From the NCBI RefSeq assembly GCF_024168485.1, contig NZ_JALJVY010000001.1, positions 1 through 64,000 of the forward strand: a stretch of 64,000 nt of DNA, in the 5' to 3' direction. This DNA comes from Sphingobium sp. OAS761. GTDB lineage: Bacteria; Pseudomonadota; Alphaproteobacteria; Sphingomonadales; Sphingomonadaceae. Position numbers and translations under genes: made by a program. A model generated the notes under the pieces. That model made no database searches, was not told the DNA's origin, and was given only the letters and a program-made list of their open reading frames with translations. Each line of letters begins with the position of its first letter. Position 1 is the stretch's first letter. Below, piece by piece: positions 41,567-50,425 of this stretch.

Positions 41567-43675
41567 TTAGACCCGGTCCGCCTGCACCACGATGTCGAGC
41601 GCGCGGAGCGCCGACAATATGCGCATCAGATGCTGGGCGTCGGCGACTTCCAGGTCGATGACGTCGGTATGGAACGGGCCTTCGCGATTCACCAGTTGCA
41701 GGTTGAGGATGTTCGCCTTGGTCGCGCCGAAGACATTGGCGACGGCGGCGAGCGCGCCGGGCTGGTTTTTCACGATCACCTGAAGCCGGGCGGTGCCGCC
41801 CTTCGACCTGCTGTCCCAGTTGAGGTCGACCCAGTCCGCATCCTGGCCGGCTTCCAGCGTGCGGCAATCGATGGTGTGGACCTCGATCGGTTCGCCGGTG
41901 CGGCGCAGGCCGACGATGCGATCGCCGGGAACGGGGTGGCAGCATTCGCCCAGATTATAGGCGATGCCGGGGGTAAGACCGCGAATGGACACCGGCGCGT
42001 GTTGGCGCGGATGCGCTTCCTCCATGCCTTCGGCGCTGGTCGACCCGGGCACCAGCGCCTCCATCACCTCTGAATCGAGCACGCGATGGGTGGCGATGGC
42101 GGCCATCAGCGCGGCCCGGTCGTCCAGCTTCAGCCGCTTGAGCGCGGCGTTGAGCGCCTTGTCGCCCAGTTCGCTGGCGAGATCGGGCGGAAAGCGGCCG
42201 ACGATTTCCTCGTACAGTTTCTCGCCCAGCTTCACTTCCTCGCCGCGCTGCTTCTGGCGAATGAAACGGCGGATGGCGGCGCGCGCCTTGCCGGTGATGG
42301 CGAAGGTCAGCCAGCCCGGTTGCGGTTCCTGTCCCTCGGACTTCAGGATTTCGACCTGGTCGCCATTGTCCAGGCTGGTGCGCAACGGCACGACGCGGCC
42401 GTTGACCTTTGCCCCCACGGTCTGGTTGCCGAGCGAGGTGTGCACCGCATAGGCGAAATCCACCGGTGTCGATCCCTTGGGCAACTGATGCAACTCGCCC
42501 TTGGGGCTGAAGGCGAAGATGCGGTCCTGATACATCGCCATGCGGGTATGTTCGAGCAGCTCGTCCGCGTCCTGACTCTGTTCCAGTATCTCCACCAGGT
42601 CGCGCAGCCATGGCGCCTTTTCCTCGCCGGCCGCGACGCTGCGTTGCTTGTAGGCCCAATGCGCGGCGACGCCCAGTTCGGCGTCATGATGCATTTCACG
42701 GCTGCGGATCTGGACTTCGATCCGGGCATTGTCCTGATGCACCACCGTCGTGTGGATGGACCGATAGCCGTTGCGCTTGGGGGTGGATATGTAATCCTTG
42801 AAACGGCCCGGCACCATCTTGAAGGTGCCGTGGATGACGCCCAGCGCGCGATAGCAATCCTCGACGCTGTCGGTGATGACGCGGAATGCCATGACGTCGG
42901 TCAGCTGCTCGAAGCTGATGTGCCGTTCCTGCATCTTCTTCCAGATGGAATAGGGATGTTTTTCACGGCCCGAAACGGTGACGGGCAGGTTGTTGCTTCC
43001 CAGCAACAGTTGCAGTTCCGCGCCGATCCGGTCGACCTTGTCATGGCCGCCTTCCTTCAATTGCTCCAGCCGCCGGGTGATGCTGCCATAGGCTTCCGGC
43101 TCGATCTCGCGAAAGGCGAGCAGCTGCATTTCGCGCATGAAATCATACATGCCGATCCGCTCCGCCAGCGGGGCATAGATGTCCATCGTCTCGCGGGCGA
43201 TTCGCCGCCGCTTGCCCTCATTCTTGATGAAGTGCAGCGTGCGCATATTGTGCAGCCGGTCCGCCAGCTTCACCAGCAGCACCCGAATGTCGTCCGACAT
43301 GGCGAGCAGGAATTTGCGCAGATTCTCTGCCGCCCGCTCATTTTCGGACATGGCCTCGATCTTGCTGAGTTTGGTCACGCCGTCGACCATGCGCGCGACA
43401 TCGGGGCCGAATGCGCTCTCGATCTCGTCGTAGGTGACCAGCGTATCTTCGATCGTGTCATGCAGCAGGGCCGTCACGATGGTCTGGTCGTCCAGGTTGA
43501 AATCGGTCAAAATACCTGCGACTTCAATTGGATGACTGAAATAGGGGTCGCCACTGGCGCGCTTTTGCGACCCGTGCTTCTGGACCGAAAAGACATAGGC
43601 GCGGTTGATCATCGCTTCGTCCGCGTCCGGGTCGTAGCGTTTGACCCTTTCAACAAGTTCATACTGGCGTAGCAT
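41567..43675 (-). CDS. rsh: Bifunctional (p)ppGpp synthetase/hydrolase (RelA/SpoT homologue)
   Basis: A 702-residue stringent-response enzyme. Domains in order are the HD hydrolase (HPIEVAGIL, LLHDTIEDT), the synthetase (DVMAFRVITDSVEDCYRALG, YISTPKRNGYRSIHT), TGS (FAFSPKGELHQLPKGSTPVDFAYAVHT) and a C-terminal ACT domain. Both catalytic domains look intact, as in the single Rsh of most alphaproteobacteria. The ATG at 43675 (MLRQYELVERV) is the canonical start; an upstream frame to 43726 is not conserved-looking. It is divergent from the HxlR regulator. Confidence 0.95.
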   Translation of the reverse strand: MLRQYELVERVKRYDPDADEAMINRAYVFSVQKHGSQKRASGDPYFSHPIEVAGILTDFNLDDQTIVTALLHDTIEDTLVTYDEIESAFGPDVARMVDGVTKLSKIEAMSENERAAENLRKFLLAMSDDIRVLLVKLADRLHNMRTLHFIKNEGKRRRIARETMDIYAPLAERIGMYDFMREMQLLAFREIEPEAYGSITRRLEQLKEGGHDKVDRIGAELQLLLGSNNLPVTVSGREKHPYSIWKKMQERHISFEQLTDVMAFRVITDSVEDCYRALGVIHGTFKMVPGRFKDYISTPKRNGYRSIHTTVVHQDNARIEVQIRSREMHHDAELGVAAHWAYKQRSVAAGEEKAPWLRDLVEILEQSQDADELLEHTRMAMYQDRIFAFSPKGELHQLPKGSTPVDFAYAVHTSLGNQTVGAKVNGRVVPLRTSLDNGDQVEILKSEGQEPQPGWLTFAITGKARAAIRRFIRQKQRGEEVKLGEKLYEEIVGRFPPDLASELGDKALNAALKRLKLDDRAALMAAIATHRVLDSEVMEALVPGSTSAEGMEEAHPRQHAPVSIRGLTPGIAYNLGECCHPVPGDRIVGLRRTGEPIEVHTIDCRTLEAGQDADWVDLNWDSRSKGGTARLQVIVKNQPGALAAVANVFGATKANILNLQLVNREGPFHTDVIDLEVADAQHLMRILSALRALDIVVQADRV

Positions 43676-43785
43676 CGTTGCCCGATTGTGTTGGAACACC
43701 CTTGTCGTGCAACAAAAAAATCCCATCTGCGAAGATATGACGGCAATTTTGCAACAGCCGCTGCTTTAGGCTATGCATTCAGGCG

Positions 43786-44268
43786 ATGACACATAATCTT
43801 GCCCAGGATCTGGAAAACTGCGCGCTGCCCAGCGCTCTGGAGATGATGGGCGAACGCTGGTCCTTCCTGCTTCTGCGGGGCGCCCTGTCGGGCATCCGCC
43901 ATTTCGAGGAATTCCAGTCCACCCTCGGCATCGCCCGGAATATCCTGGCCAACCGCCTGGCCCGGCTGGTGGAAAACGGCATCATGGTGCGACAGCCGAT
44001 GCAATGCGACCGGCGCAAGGTCGAATATCGCCTGACGGACAAGGGACTGGAACTGGCGCCGGCGATGATCGCGCTGCGGCAGTGGGGCGAAAAATGGGGC
44101 TGCGGCACGCCCCGGTGCCAGGTGCTTGCCGACAAGCGGGATCGCCAGCCGATCCGCCGGATCGCCATTCAGGCGCATGACGGGCGAACGTTGGACCTGG
44201 CCGATCTCATCTGGTTGTGCGTGGATGAAGTCACGCCCATGGCCCAGGAGCCCTCTCAGGCTGCCTGA
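43786..44268 (+). CDS. HxlR-family transcriptional regulator
   Basis: A 160-residue winged-helix regulator. The family block is C-x(n)-ALEMMGERWSFLLLRGALSGIRHFEEFQ with the cysteine near residue 12, then GIARNILANRLARLVENGIM and VEYRLTDKG. HxlR proteins bind DNA as dimers and often respond to aldehydes, quinones or redox changes via the N-terminal cysteine. Two more cysteines occur (GCGTPRC). The C-terminal 50 residues go beyond the usual domain. Target unknown. Confidence 0.9.
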   Translation: MTHNLAQDLENCALPSALEMMGERWSFLLLRGALSGIRHFEEFQSTLGIARNILANRLARLVENGIMVRQPMQCDRRKVEYRLTDKGLELAPAMIALRQWGEKWGCGTPRCQVLADKRDRQPIRRIAIQAHDGRTLDLADLIWLCVDEVTPMAQEPSQAA

Positions 44269-44310
44269 CCCGGCTTCACGGCCGACGCGAAACCCTCTAC
44301 GCTGTGCCTA

Positions 44311-45417
44311 ATGTCCCCGCATCGCATCCAGCCTGAACCCTTTTTCGCGGACAAGAACCGTGCCTTCTGGAACCTGCAGTCGCTGGGCTGGGCTGGCGCC
44401 TTCCTGCTGCGCGGGTCCTCGACCATCGCGAACGGTCAGCCCTTCTCCAGCCTGGTCCCGGTGCTGATTTCCACCGTCACCGGCTATTCCGTCACCTTGC
44501 TGATCGCGGTGATGTTCCGTTTCCTGCTGAAGCAGAGGCCGATCGTGACGTGGGGCGCGTCGATCGTGACGGTGGTCACGGCCGCCGCGCTGGTGGCGTT
44601 CATCGACGCCTGGGTCTTTTCCACGCAGAACCGGGCCAGCGAGACGGCAGGTCTGCAACTGTTCCTGGGGGCTTTCTACCTGTCGGTGACGCTGATCGGC
44701 GCCTGGTCGGCGCTCTATTACGCGATCAACTTCTACCTGACGGTGGAGGAGCAGGCCGACCAGTTGCTGCGGCTGGAAAATCAGGCGGCCAATGCCCAGC
44801 TCGCGATGCTGCGCTACCAGCTCAATCCGCATTTCCTGTTCAACACGCTCAACAGCATATCGACGCTGGTCCTGCTCAAGCAGACGGACCGGGCGAACGC
44901 GATGCTGTCGCGCCTGTCGTCCTTCCTGCGCTACACCTTGATCAACGAGCCGACCGCGCAGGTCACGATAGAACAGGAGGTCGAGACGCTGAAGCTCTAT
45001 CTGGAAATCGAGAAGATGCGTTTCGAGGACCGGCTGCGTCCCGCCTTTTCGATCGATCCGGCGGTGGGGAAGGCGCGGCTGCCCTCGCTGCTGCTCCAGC
45101 CGCTGGTGGAAAATGCGATCAAATATGCCGTGACTCCCAAGGAGGAAGGGGCCGACATATCCGTCAGCGCGCAGCCTGCCGGTCAAAATGTCCGGATCAT
45201 CGTATCGGACACCGGCCCGGGATTGAATGATGGCGCTATCAAGCCGCACATTCCGATGAGCGAGGGAACGGGCGTGGGCCTGCCGAATATCCGGGACCGA
45301 TTGATTCAGGCCTTCGGGGAACGACAGAGCTTCGAAACGCGTTCCACGCCAGGCGGATTTTCGGTCGTCATCGAAATTCCGCTTAACCTGGATGAACCAT
45401 CGAAAGTGGCCGCATGA
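44311..45417 (+). CDS. LytS-type sensor histidine kinase
   Basis: A 368-residue kinase of the LytS/YehU type. Four hydrophobic helices (residues about 25-150) form the membrane sensor. The phosphoacceptor region is RYQLNPHFLFNTLNSIS, with the histidine in the PHFLFN motif. The ATPase part has LLLQPLVENAIKYAV (N box) and VSDTGPGL (G box). It overlaps the LytTR regulator by four bases. The external signal is unknown. Confidence 0.92.
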   Translation: MSPHRIQPEPFFADKNRAFWNLQSLGWAGAFLLRGSSTIANGQPFSSLVPVLISTVTGYSVTLLIAVMFRFLLKQRPIVTWGASIVTVVTAAALVAFIDAWVFSTQNRASETAGLQLFLGAFYLSVTLIGAWSALYYAINFYLTVEEQADQLLRLENQAANAQLAMLRYQLNPHFLFNTLNSISTLVLLKQTDRANAMLSRLSSFLRYTLINEPTAQVTIEQEVETLKLYLEIEKMRFEDRLRPAFSIDPAVGKARLPSLLLQPLVENAIKYAVTPKEEGADISVSAQPAGQNVRIIVSDTGPGLNDGAIKPHIPMSEGTGVGLPNIRDRLIQAFGERQSFETRSTPGGFSVVIEIPLNLDEPSKVAA

Positions 45418-46214
45418 CCATCAGAACGATCCTCGTCGACGACGAAAGCCTGGCTATTCAAGGCCTTGCGCTCCGTCTCCAAGCGCATGAGGATGTCGAA
45501 ATCGTCGAAACCTGTACCAATGGCCGCGAAGCGATCCGTGCCATCAAGACGCACAAACCCGATCTGGTGTTCCTTGATATCCAGATGCCCGGCTTCGACG
45601 GTTTTTCCGTCGTGCAGGGCATGATGGAAGTCGAACCGCCGCTGTTCATCTTTGTCACCGCCTATAGCGACCATGCCATCCGCGCGTTCGAGACTCAGGC
45701 GGTCGACTATCTGATGAAGCCGGTGGAGGAAGGGCGGCTGGCCGATGCGCTGGACCGCGTGCGCCAGCGGTTGAACGAGAAGCGGCAGGTGCAGGAAGCC
45801 GAAAAGCTGCGCGAGGTGCTGGCCGAAGTCGCGCCCGAGGCGATGAGCGGCCTGTCTTCGGACGAGGATGCGCCGGCATCCAATCGCTTCGAAAAGCTCA
45901 TCAACATCAAGGATCGCGGGCAGATATTCCGCGTCGACGTCGACACGATCGAACGGATCGACGCGGCGGGCGACTATATGTGCATCTATACCGCCGACAA
46001 CAGCCTGATCCTGCGCGAGACGATGAAGGATCTGGAAAAGCGCCTGGATCCGCGCAATTTCCAGCGTGTGCACCGCTCTACCATCGTTAATCTCAGCCAG
46101 GTGCGGCAGGTGAAGCCCCATACCAATGGCGAATGCTTCCTGGTGCTGGAAAGCGGCGCGCAGGTGAAGGTCAGCCGTTCCTATCGCGATGTGGTGGCCC
46201 GCTTCGTGCACTGA
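45414..46214 (+). CDS. LytTR-family response regulator
   Basis: A 266-residue regulator. The receiver domain has DDE at residues about 7-9, the phosphorylatable aspartate in LVFLDIQMPG and the lysine in YLMKPVEEGR. The C-terminal LytTR DNA-binding domain includes FRVDVDTIERIDAAGDYMCIY, a conserved FQRVHRSTIVNLSQV and VSRSYRD. It is translationally coupled to the LytS-type kinase. A hairpin follows at 46245. Confidence 0.94.
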   Translation: MTIRTILVDDESLAIQGLALRLQAHEDVEIVETCTNGREAIRAIKTHKPDLVFLDIQMPGFDGFSVVQGMMEVEPPLFIFVTAYSDHAIRAFETQAVDYLMKPVEEGRLADALDRVRQRLNEKRQVQEAEKLREVLAEVAPEAMSGLSSDEDAPASNRFEKLINIKDRGQIFRVDVDTIERIDAAGDYMCIYTADNSLILRETMKDLEKRLDPRNFQRVHRSTIVNLSQVRQVKPHTNGECFLVLESGAQVKVSRSYRDVVARFVH

Positions 46215-46244
46215 CGTGCGGCGAACGGCGATGTGACGCAAGGA

Positions 46245-46275
46245 CGGGATGCCGGCGGTCGCTGGCGTCCCGCTT
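46245..46275 (+). terminator. Terminator after the LytTR gene
   Basis: CGGGATGCC (46245-46253) pairs with GGCGTCCCG (46264-46272) with one G-T wobble and is followed by CTTT. It lies between convergent genes. Confidence 0.6.
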
Positions 46276-46286
46276 TGCCGGGTCGT

Positions 46287-49073
46287 TCAATGCGCCGCGC
46301 CCCAGCTTGGCCCCGTGCCGATCTCCACGCCCAGCGGGACCGACAATTTCACGATCGGTTCTGCGGCGCTTTCCATTACCCGGCGGATAACCGCCCCGGC
46401 CGCGTCCGCATCGCCCTCGGGCACTTCGAACACCAGTTCGTCATGCACCTGGAGCAGCATCCGGACACCGGGCAATCCCGCCTCCGCCAGCGCCGGCTCC
46501 ATGCGCGCCATCGCGCGCTTGATGATGTCGGCGCTGGTGCCCTGGATCGGGGCGTTGATCGCGGCGCGTTCGGCGCCTTGCCGTTCATGCTGGATCGCCG
46601 CCTTGATGCGCGGGAACCAGGTCTTGCGGCCGAACAGCGTCTCGGTATAGCCCCGCTCGCGCGCCTTCTCGATCGTCTCGTTGATGTAGATGCTGATGCC
46701 GGGGAAGCGCTCATAATAGCGGCTGATCATGTCCTGCGCCTCGTCGGCGCCGATCTCCAGCCGCCCGGCCAGCCCCCAGCGGGAAATGCCGTAGAGGATC
46801 GCGAAATTGATCGTCTTGGCCCGGCCGCGCGTGTCGCGATTGACCTCGCCGAACAATTGCATCGCGGTGGCGGCGTGAATATCCTCGCCGTTCGCGAACG
46901 CCTCCTTCAGCGCGGGGACGTCGGCCATGTGCGCGGCGAGGCGCAGTTCGATCTGGCTATAGTCCGCCGCCAGGATGACATGGCCCGGTTCGGCGACGAA
47001 GGCGTGGCGGATCTGGCGGCCGACTTCAGTGCGGATGGGGATATTCTGAAGGTTCGGATCGGTCGAGGACAGGCGGCCGGTCTGCGCGCCGGTCAGCGAA
47101 TAGCTGGTATGGACGCGGCCCGTATCCTTGTTGATCTGTGCCTGGAGCGCGTCGGTATAGGTGGATTTGAGCTTCGAGAGCTGGCGCCAGTCCAGTATCT
47201 TTCCCGCAATCGGCGCACCCTGCGCCTTGAGCTGTTCCAAAATGGTGACGTCGGTGGAATAGGCGCCCGACTTGCCCTTCTTGCCGCCCTTATATCCCAA
47301 TTTGTCGAACAGGATCGCGCCCAGTTGCTGGGTCGATCCGATGGCGAAGGGCTGACCGGCGATCTCGTGGATTTCGGTTTCCAGAGCGGCGATGCCGGCG
47401 GTGAATTCGGCCGACAGGCGGGACAGTGCCTCGCGGTCGACCTTGATGCCCTGATGCTCCATGCGGGCGATCACGCCGACCAGCGGGCGGTCGACCAGTT
47501 CATAGACGCGGTTGGCGCCTTCATTGGCGACGCGCGTCTTGAACCGCCTCCACAGGCGCAGCGTGACGTCGGCATCCTCGGCCGCATATTCCGTGGCGCG
47601 ATCGAGCGGGACTTCGGCGAAGCTGATCTGGCTCTTGCCGGTGCCGACCACCTCCTTGAAGCTGATGCATTCATGGCCAAGATGGACCCGCGCAGCCTCA
47701 TCCATGCCGTGACCCGCCAGGCTCTGGCCGGCGTCGAGGTCGAAACTCATGACGATCGTGTCGTCATAGGGCGCGATTTCGATCCCGTGGCGGCGCAGCA
47801 CGGTCAGGTCATATTTGAGGTTCTGGCCAATCTTGAGGACGGAGTCGTCCTCCAGCAGAGGCTTCAGCTTCGCGAGCACCAGCGCCTTGTCGAGCTGCTG
47901 CGGGCGCTCGGCGAACATGTCGGTGCCGCCATGGCCGACCGGTATGTAGCAGGCCTTGTTCGGGCCGGTGGCCAGGCTGATGCCGACCAGCGCGCAGGAC
48001 ACGCAGTCGAGCATGTCGGTTTCGGTGTCGACCGCGACCAGCCCTTCTGCCTGCGCGGCGGCGATCCAGCGATCCAGCGCCTCTTGCGTCACCACCGTTT
48101 CATAAAGGCTGCGGTCGATCGCGGGCTCTTCCGCCGGGGCGGGCGGCGGGGGCGGGGCATTGTCCGTCGCGACCGCGGCGCCGGCGGCCACCGCCACGGC
48201 GACGGCGGGCGCGCCCAGGCGGTTGAGCAGCGTCTTGAAGCCGTGGTGCGACAGGAATTCTTGCAACGGATCCTTGGGAATGCCTTTCAGCGTCAGTTCG
48301 TCGAGCGGTTCAGGCAGGTCCATGCTGTCGTGGAGCGCCACCAGACGCCGAGAGAGCCGCGCCATGTCGGCATGGGCGATCAGATTTTCCTGCATCTTCG
48401 ACTTCTTCATCGCGGGCGCAGCCTCCAGTGCCGCCTCCAGCCCGCCATATTCGGTGATGAGTTTCGCCGCCGTCTTGGGGCCGATGCCCGGCACGCCGGG
48501 GACGTTATCCACGCTGTCGCCCATCAGCGCCAGCACATCGCCCAGCTGTTCGGGCTGCACGCCGAACTTGCCGACCACATAATCTGCGCCGCGCCGCTCA
48601 TTCTTCATCGTGTCGTACATGTCGACGCCGGGCTGTATCAGTTGCATCAGATCCTTGTCGGAACTGACGATGGTGACGTGCCAGCCCGCTGCGACCGCCG
48701 CCTTCGTGTAACTGGCGATGATGTCGTCCGCCTCGAATCCCTCCTCCTCGATGCAGGGCAGCGAAAAGGCGCGGGTCGCGTCGCGGATCATCGGAAACTG
48801 GGGCACCAGGTCCTCGGGCGCGGGCGGCCGGTTCGCCTTATACTGATCGTACATGTCGTTGCGGAAGGTGTGCGACCCCTTGTCCAGAATCACGGCCAGA
48901 TGCGTCGGCCCTTCCGCCTTGCCCAGCTCCTCGGCCAGTTTCCACAGCATCGTCGTATAGCCATAGACCGCGCCGACCGGTTGCCCATGCTGGTTGGTAA
49001 GCGGCGGAAGCTGGTGATAGGCGCGGAAAATATAGCCCGAGCCGTCGACGAGATAGAGGTGATTCTGGGTCAT
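46287..49073 (-). CDS. polA: DNA polymerase I
   Basis: A 928-residue three-domain enzyme for gap filling and Okazaki fragment processing. The 5'-3' exonuclease domain begins LYLVDGSGYIFRAYH and has FEADDIIASY and GVPGIGPKTAAKLI. The 3'-5' exonuclease domain retains VDTETD and LKYDLTVL, so proofreading is probably intact. The polymerase domain has motif A LAADYSQIELRLAAH, motif B RGRAKTINFAILYG and motif C VHDELVFE. A linker of alanine and proline (about residues 290-325) separates the first two domains. Confidence 0.97.
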   Translation of the reverse strand: MTQNHLYLVDGSGYIFRAYHQLPPLTNQHGQPVGAVYGYTTMLWKLAEELGKAEGPTHLAVILDKGSHTFRNDMYDQYKANRPPAPEDLVPQFPMIRDATRAFSLPCIEEEGFEADDIIASYTKAAVAAGWHVTIVSSDKDLMQLIQPGVDMYDTMKNERRGADYVVGKFGVQPEQLGDVLALMGDSVDNVPGVPGIGPKTAAKLITEYGGLEAALEAAPAMKKSKMQENLIAHADMARLSRRLVALHDSMDLPEPLDELTLKGIPKDPLQEFLSHHGFKTLLNRLGAPAVAVAVAAGAAVATDNAPPPPPAPAEEPAIDRSLYETVVTQEALDRWIAAAQAEGLVAVDTETDMLDCVSCALVGISLATGPNKACYIPVGHGGTDMFAERPQQLDKALVLAKLKPLLEDDSVLKIGQNLKYDLTVLRRHGIEIAPYDDTIVMSFDLDAGQSLAGHGMDEAARVHLGHECISFKEVVGTGKSQISFAEVPLDRATEYAAEDADVTLRLWRRFKTRVANEGANRVYELVDRPLVGVIARMEHQGIKVDREALSRLSAEFTAGIAALETEIHEIAGQPFAIGSTQQLGAILFDKLGYKGGKKGKSGAYSTDVTILEQLKAQGAPIAGKILDWRQLSKLKSTYTDALQAQINKDTGRVHTSYSLTGAQTGRLSSTDPNLQNIPIRTEVGRQIRHAFVAEPGHVILAADYSQIELRLAAHMADVPALKEAFANGEDIHAATAMQLFGEVNRDTRGRAKTINFAILYGISRWGLAGRLEIGADEAQDMISRYYERFPGISIYINETIEKARERGYTETLFGRKTWFPRIKAAIQHERQGAERAAINAPIQGTSADIIKRAMARMEPALAEAGLPGVRMLLQVHDELVFEVPEGDADAAGAVIRRVMESAAEPIVKLSVPLGVEIGTGPSWGAAH

Positions 49074-49192
49074 GGCGCATGGGATAGCCGCTAACCGCCC
49101 GGCTTGGAAACAGCGTCCGACCTGCGATAGGGGGGAAACAGTTTCCGCCCGGTTCGTTCCGTTTCCGTTTACCCGATCAGGCAGACCGACAT

Positions 49193-50422
49193 TTGCTGAT
49201 AACCAGCTGGATCATGGTCGTGGGCGCTATCGTCGTCGCGGCCATCACCCTATCGCCCCGCCTGCTGCGCAACCGGTCGTGGCGGGCGACCGTCACGCCG
49301 CTGGCGTCCATCATCGGATCGGGCTTTCTGGTCGCGGCGCCGGTCCTGGGGCAATCGGCCGGGCGCTTCGCGCTGTTCGCGATGCTGGGGCTGTGCGCCA
49401 TCGCCTGGCTGTTCGGATCGGCCATCCGCCACAATATCCGCGTCGCGGAACCGCTGATCGAACCGGACGGGTCGCCGCTCTGGCTGGAACGCATCGACAA
49501 GGCGTCCGACCTCAGCCTCGCGGTCGCCTACTTCATTTCCGTCGCCTATTATCTCAATCTGTTCGCGGCCTTCGCGCTGCGCAATTTCGGCATCACCGAC
49601 CTCGCGTCGGTCCAGTGGCTTTCGGTGTCCGTCATCGCACTGATCGGCCTGATCGGCACGCTTCGGGGGCTGCGCTGGCTGGAAAATATCGAACTGCCCG
49701 CCGTCGGCCTGAAGCTGGCGCTGATCGCCGGCCTGATCCTGGCCCTGGGCTGGGCTGTGGGTGACATGACGCTGGGCGGCGACCTGGCCTTGCCGGTGAT
49801 AGATCATCCTGCCGGCATGCGCGAACTGGGCATATTGCTGGGCCTGGTCATCATGGTGCAGGGGTTCGAAACGTCCCGTTATCTGGGACATGCCTATGAT
49901 GCCGCCCTGCGCATCCGCACCATGCGCCGGGCGCAGATCATCGCCACGATCATCTATGGGGCGTTCATCGCGCTGATGACGCCGTTCTTCGGCGCGGGGG
50001 TCGGTGACGGGCCGATCGAGGAAACGGCGATCATCGACATGCTCAGGCCGCTGGGCTGGGCAGTGGTGCCGCTGGTCACGATCACGGCGCTGGCGTCGCA
50101 GCTGTCGGCGGCGGTCGCCGACATGAACGGCGCGGGCGGGCTCGTGCGGTCGGCCAGCAGCAACCGCGTTTCGGTCAAATGGGGCTATGCCGCGACCGCG
50201 GGCGTCGCGATCGCCATCACGCTGGCCGCCGACCTGTTCCAGATCATCGTCTACGCGTCCAAGGCGTTCGTGCTCTATTATGGCCTGCAAAGCGCGACGG
50301 CGGCGATCCTGTGCTTTACGCAGGATCGCCGGCAACCCGTGCGGGGGCTGGTCTACGGCGTGGGCGTCGCCATCGCGCTGGCCGTCATGCTGCTGGGCAT
50401 CCCGGCCGAAGGCGCGGGCTGA
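49193..50422 (+). CDS. Polytopic inner membrane protein of unknown function
   Basis: A protein of about 409 residues with 10-12 hydrophobic helices. Overall architecture and the early glycine-rich SIIGSGFLVAAPVLGQSAG loop recall APC-superfamily transporters, but I cannot assign a family. Charged or polar residues within helices (VQGFETSRYLGHAYD, near residue 225) may form a substrate site. Starts TTG 49193 and ATG 49214 both lack a clear ribosome binding site. It is divergent from polA with about 120 bases between and ends three bases before the convergent serine hydrolase. Confidence 0.7.
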   Translation: MLITSWIMVVGAIVVAAITLSPRLLRNRSWRATVTPLASIIGSGFLVAAPVLGQSAGRFALFAMLGLCAIAWLFGSAIRHNIRVAEPLIEPDGSPLWLERIDKASDLSLAVAYFISVAYYLNLFAAFALRNFGITDLASVQWLSVSVIALIGLIGTLRGLRWLENIELPAVGLKLALIAGLILALGWAVGDMTLGGDLALPVIDHPAGMRELGILLGLVIMVQGFETSRYLGHAYDAALRIRTMRRAQIIATIIYGAFIALMTPFFGAGVGDGPIEETAIIDMLRPLGWAVVPLVTITALASQLSAAVADMNGAGGLVRSASSNRVSVKWGYAATAGVAIAITLAADLFQIIVYASKAFVLYYGLQSATAAILCFTQDRRQPVRGLVYGVGVAIALAVMLLGIPAEGAG

Positions 50423-50425
50423 CGT

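Noticed and set aside
46233..49094. A 953-codon open frame on the plus strand
   Set aside because: It is antisense to polA, whose full set of catalytic motifs is on the minus strand. Long antisense frames are common in GC-rich DNA; the product is rich in Arg, His and Gln without domains.
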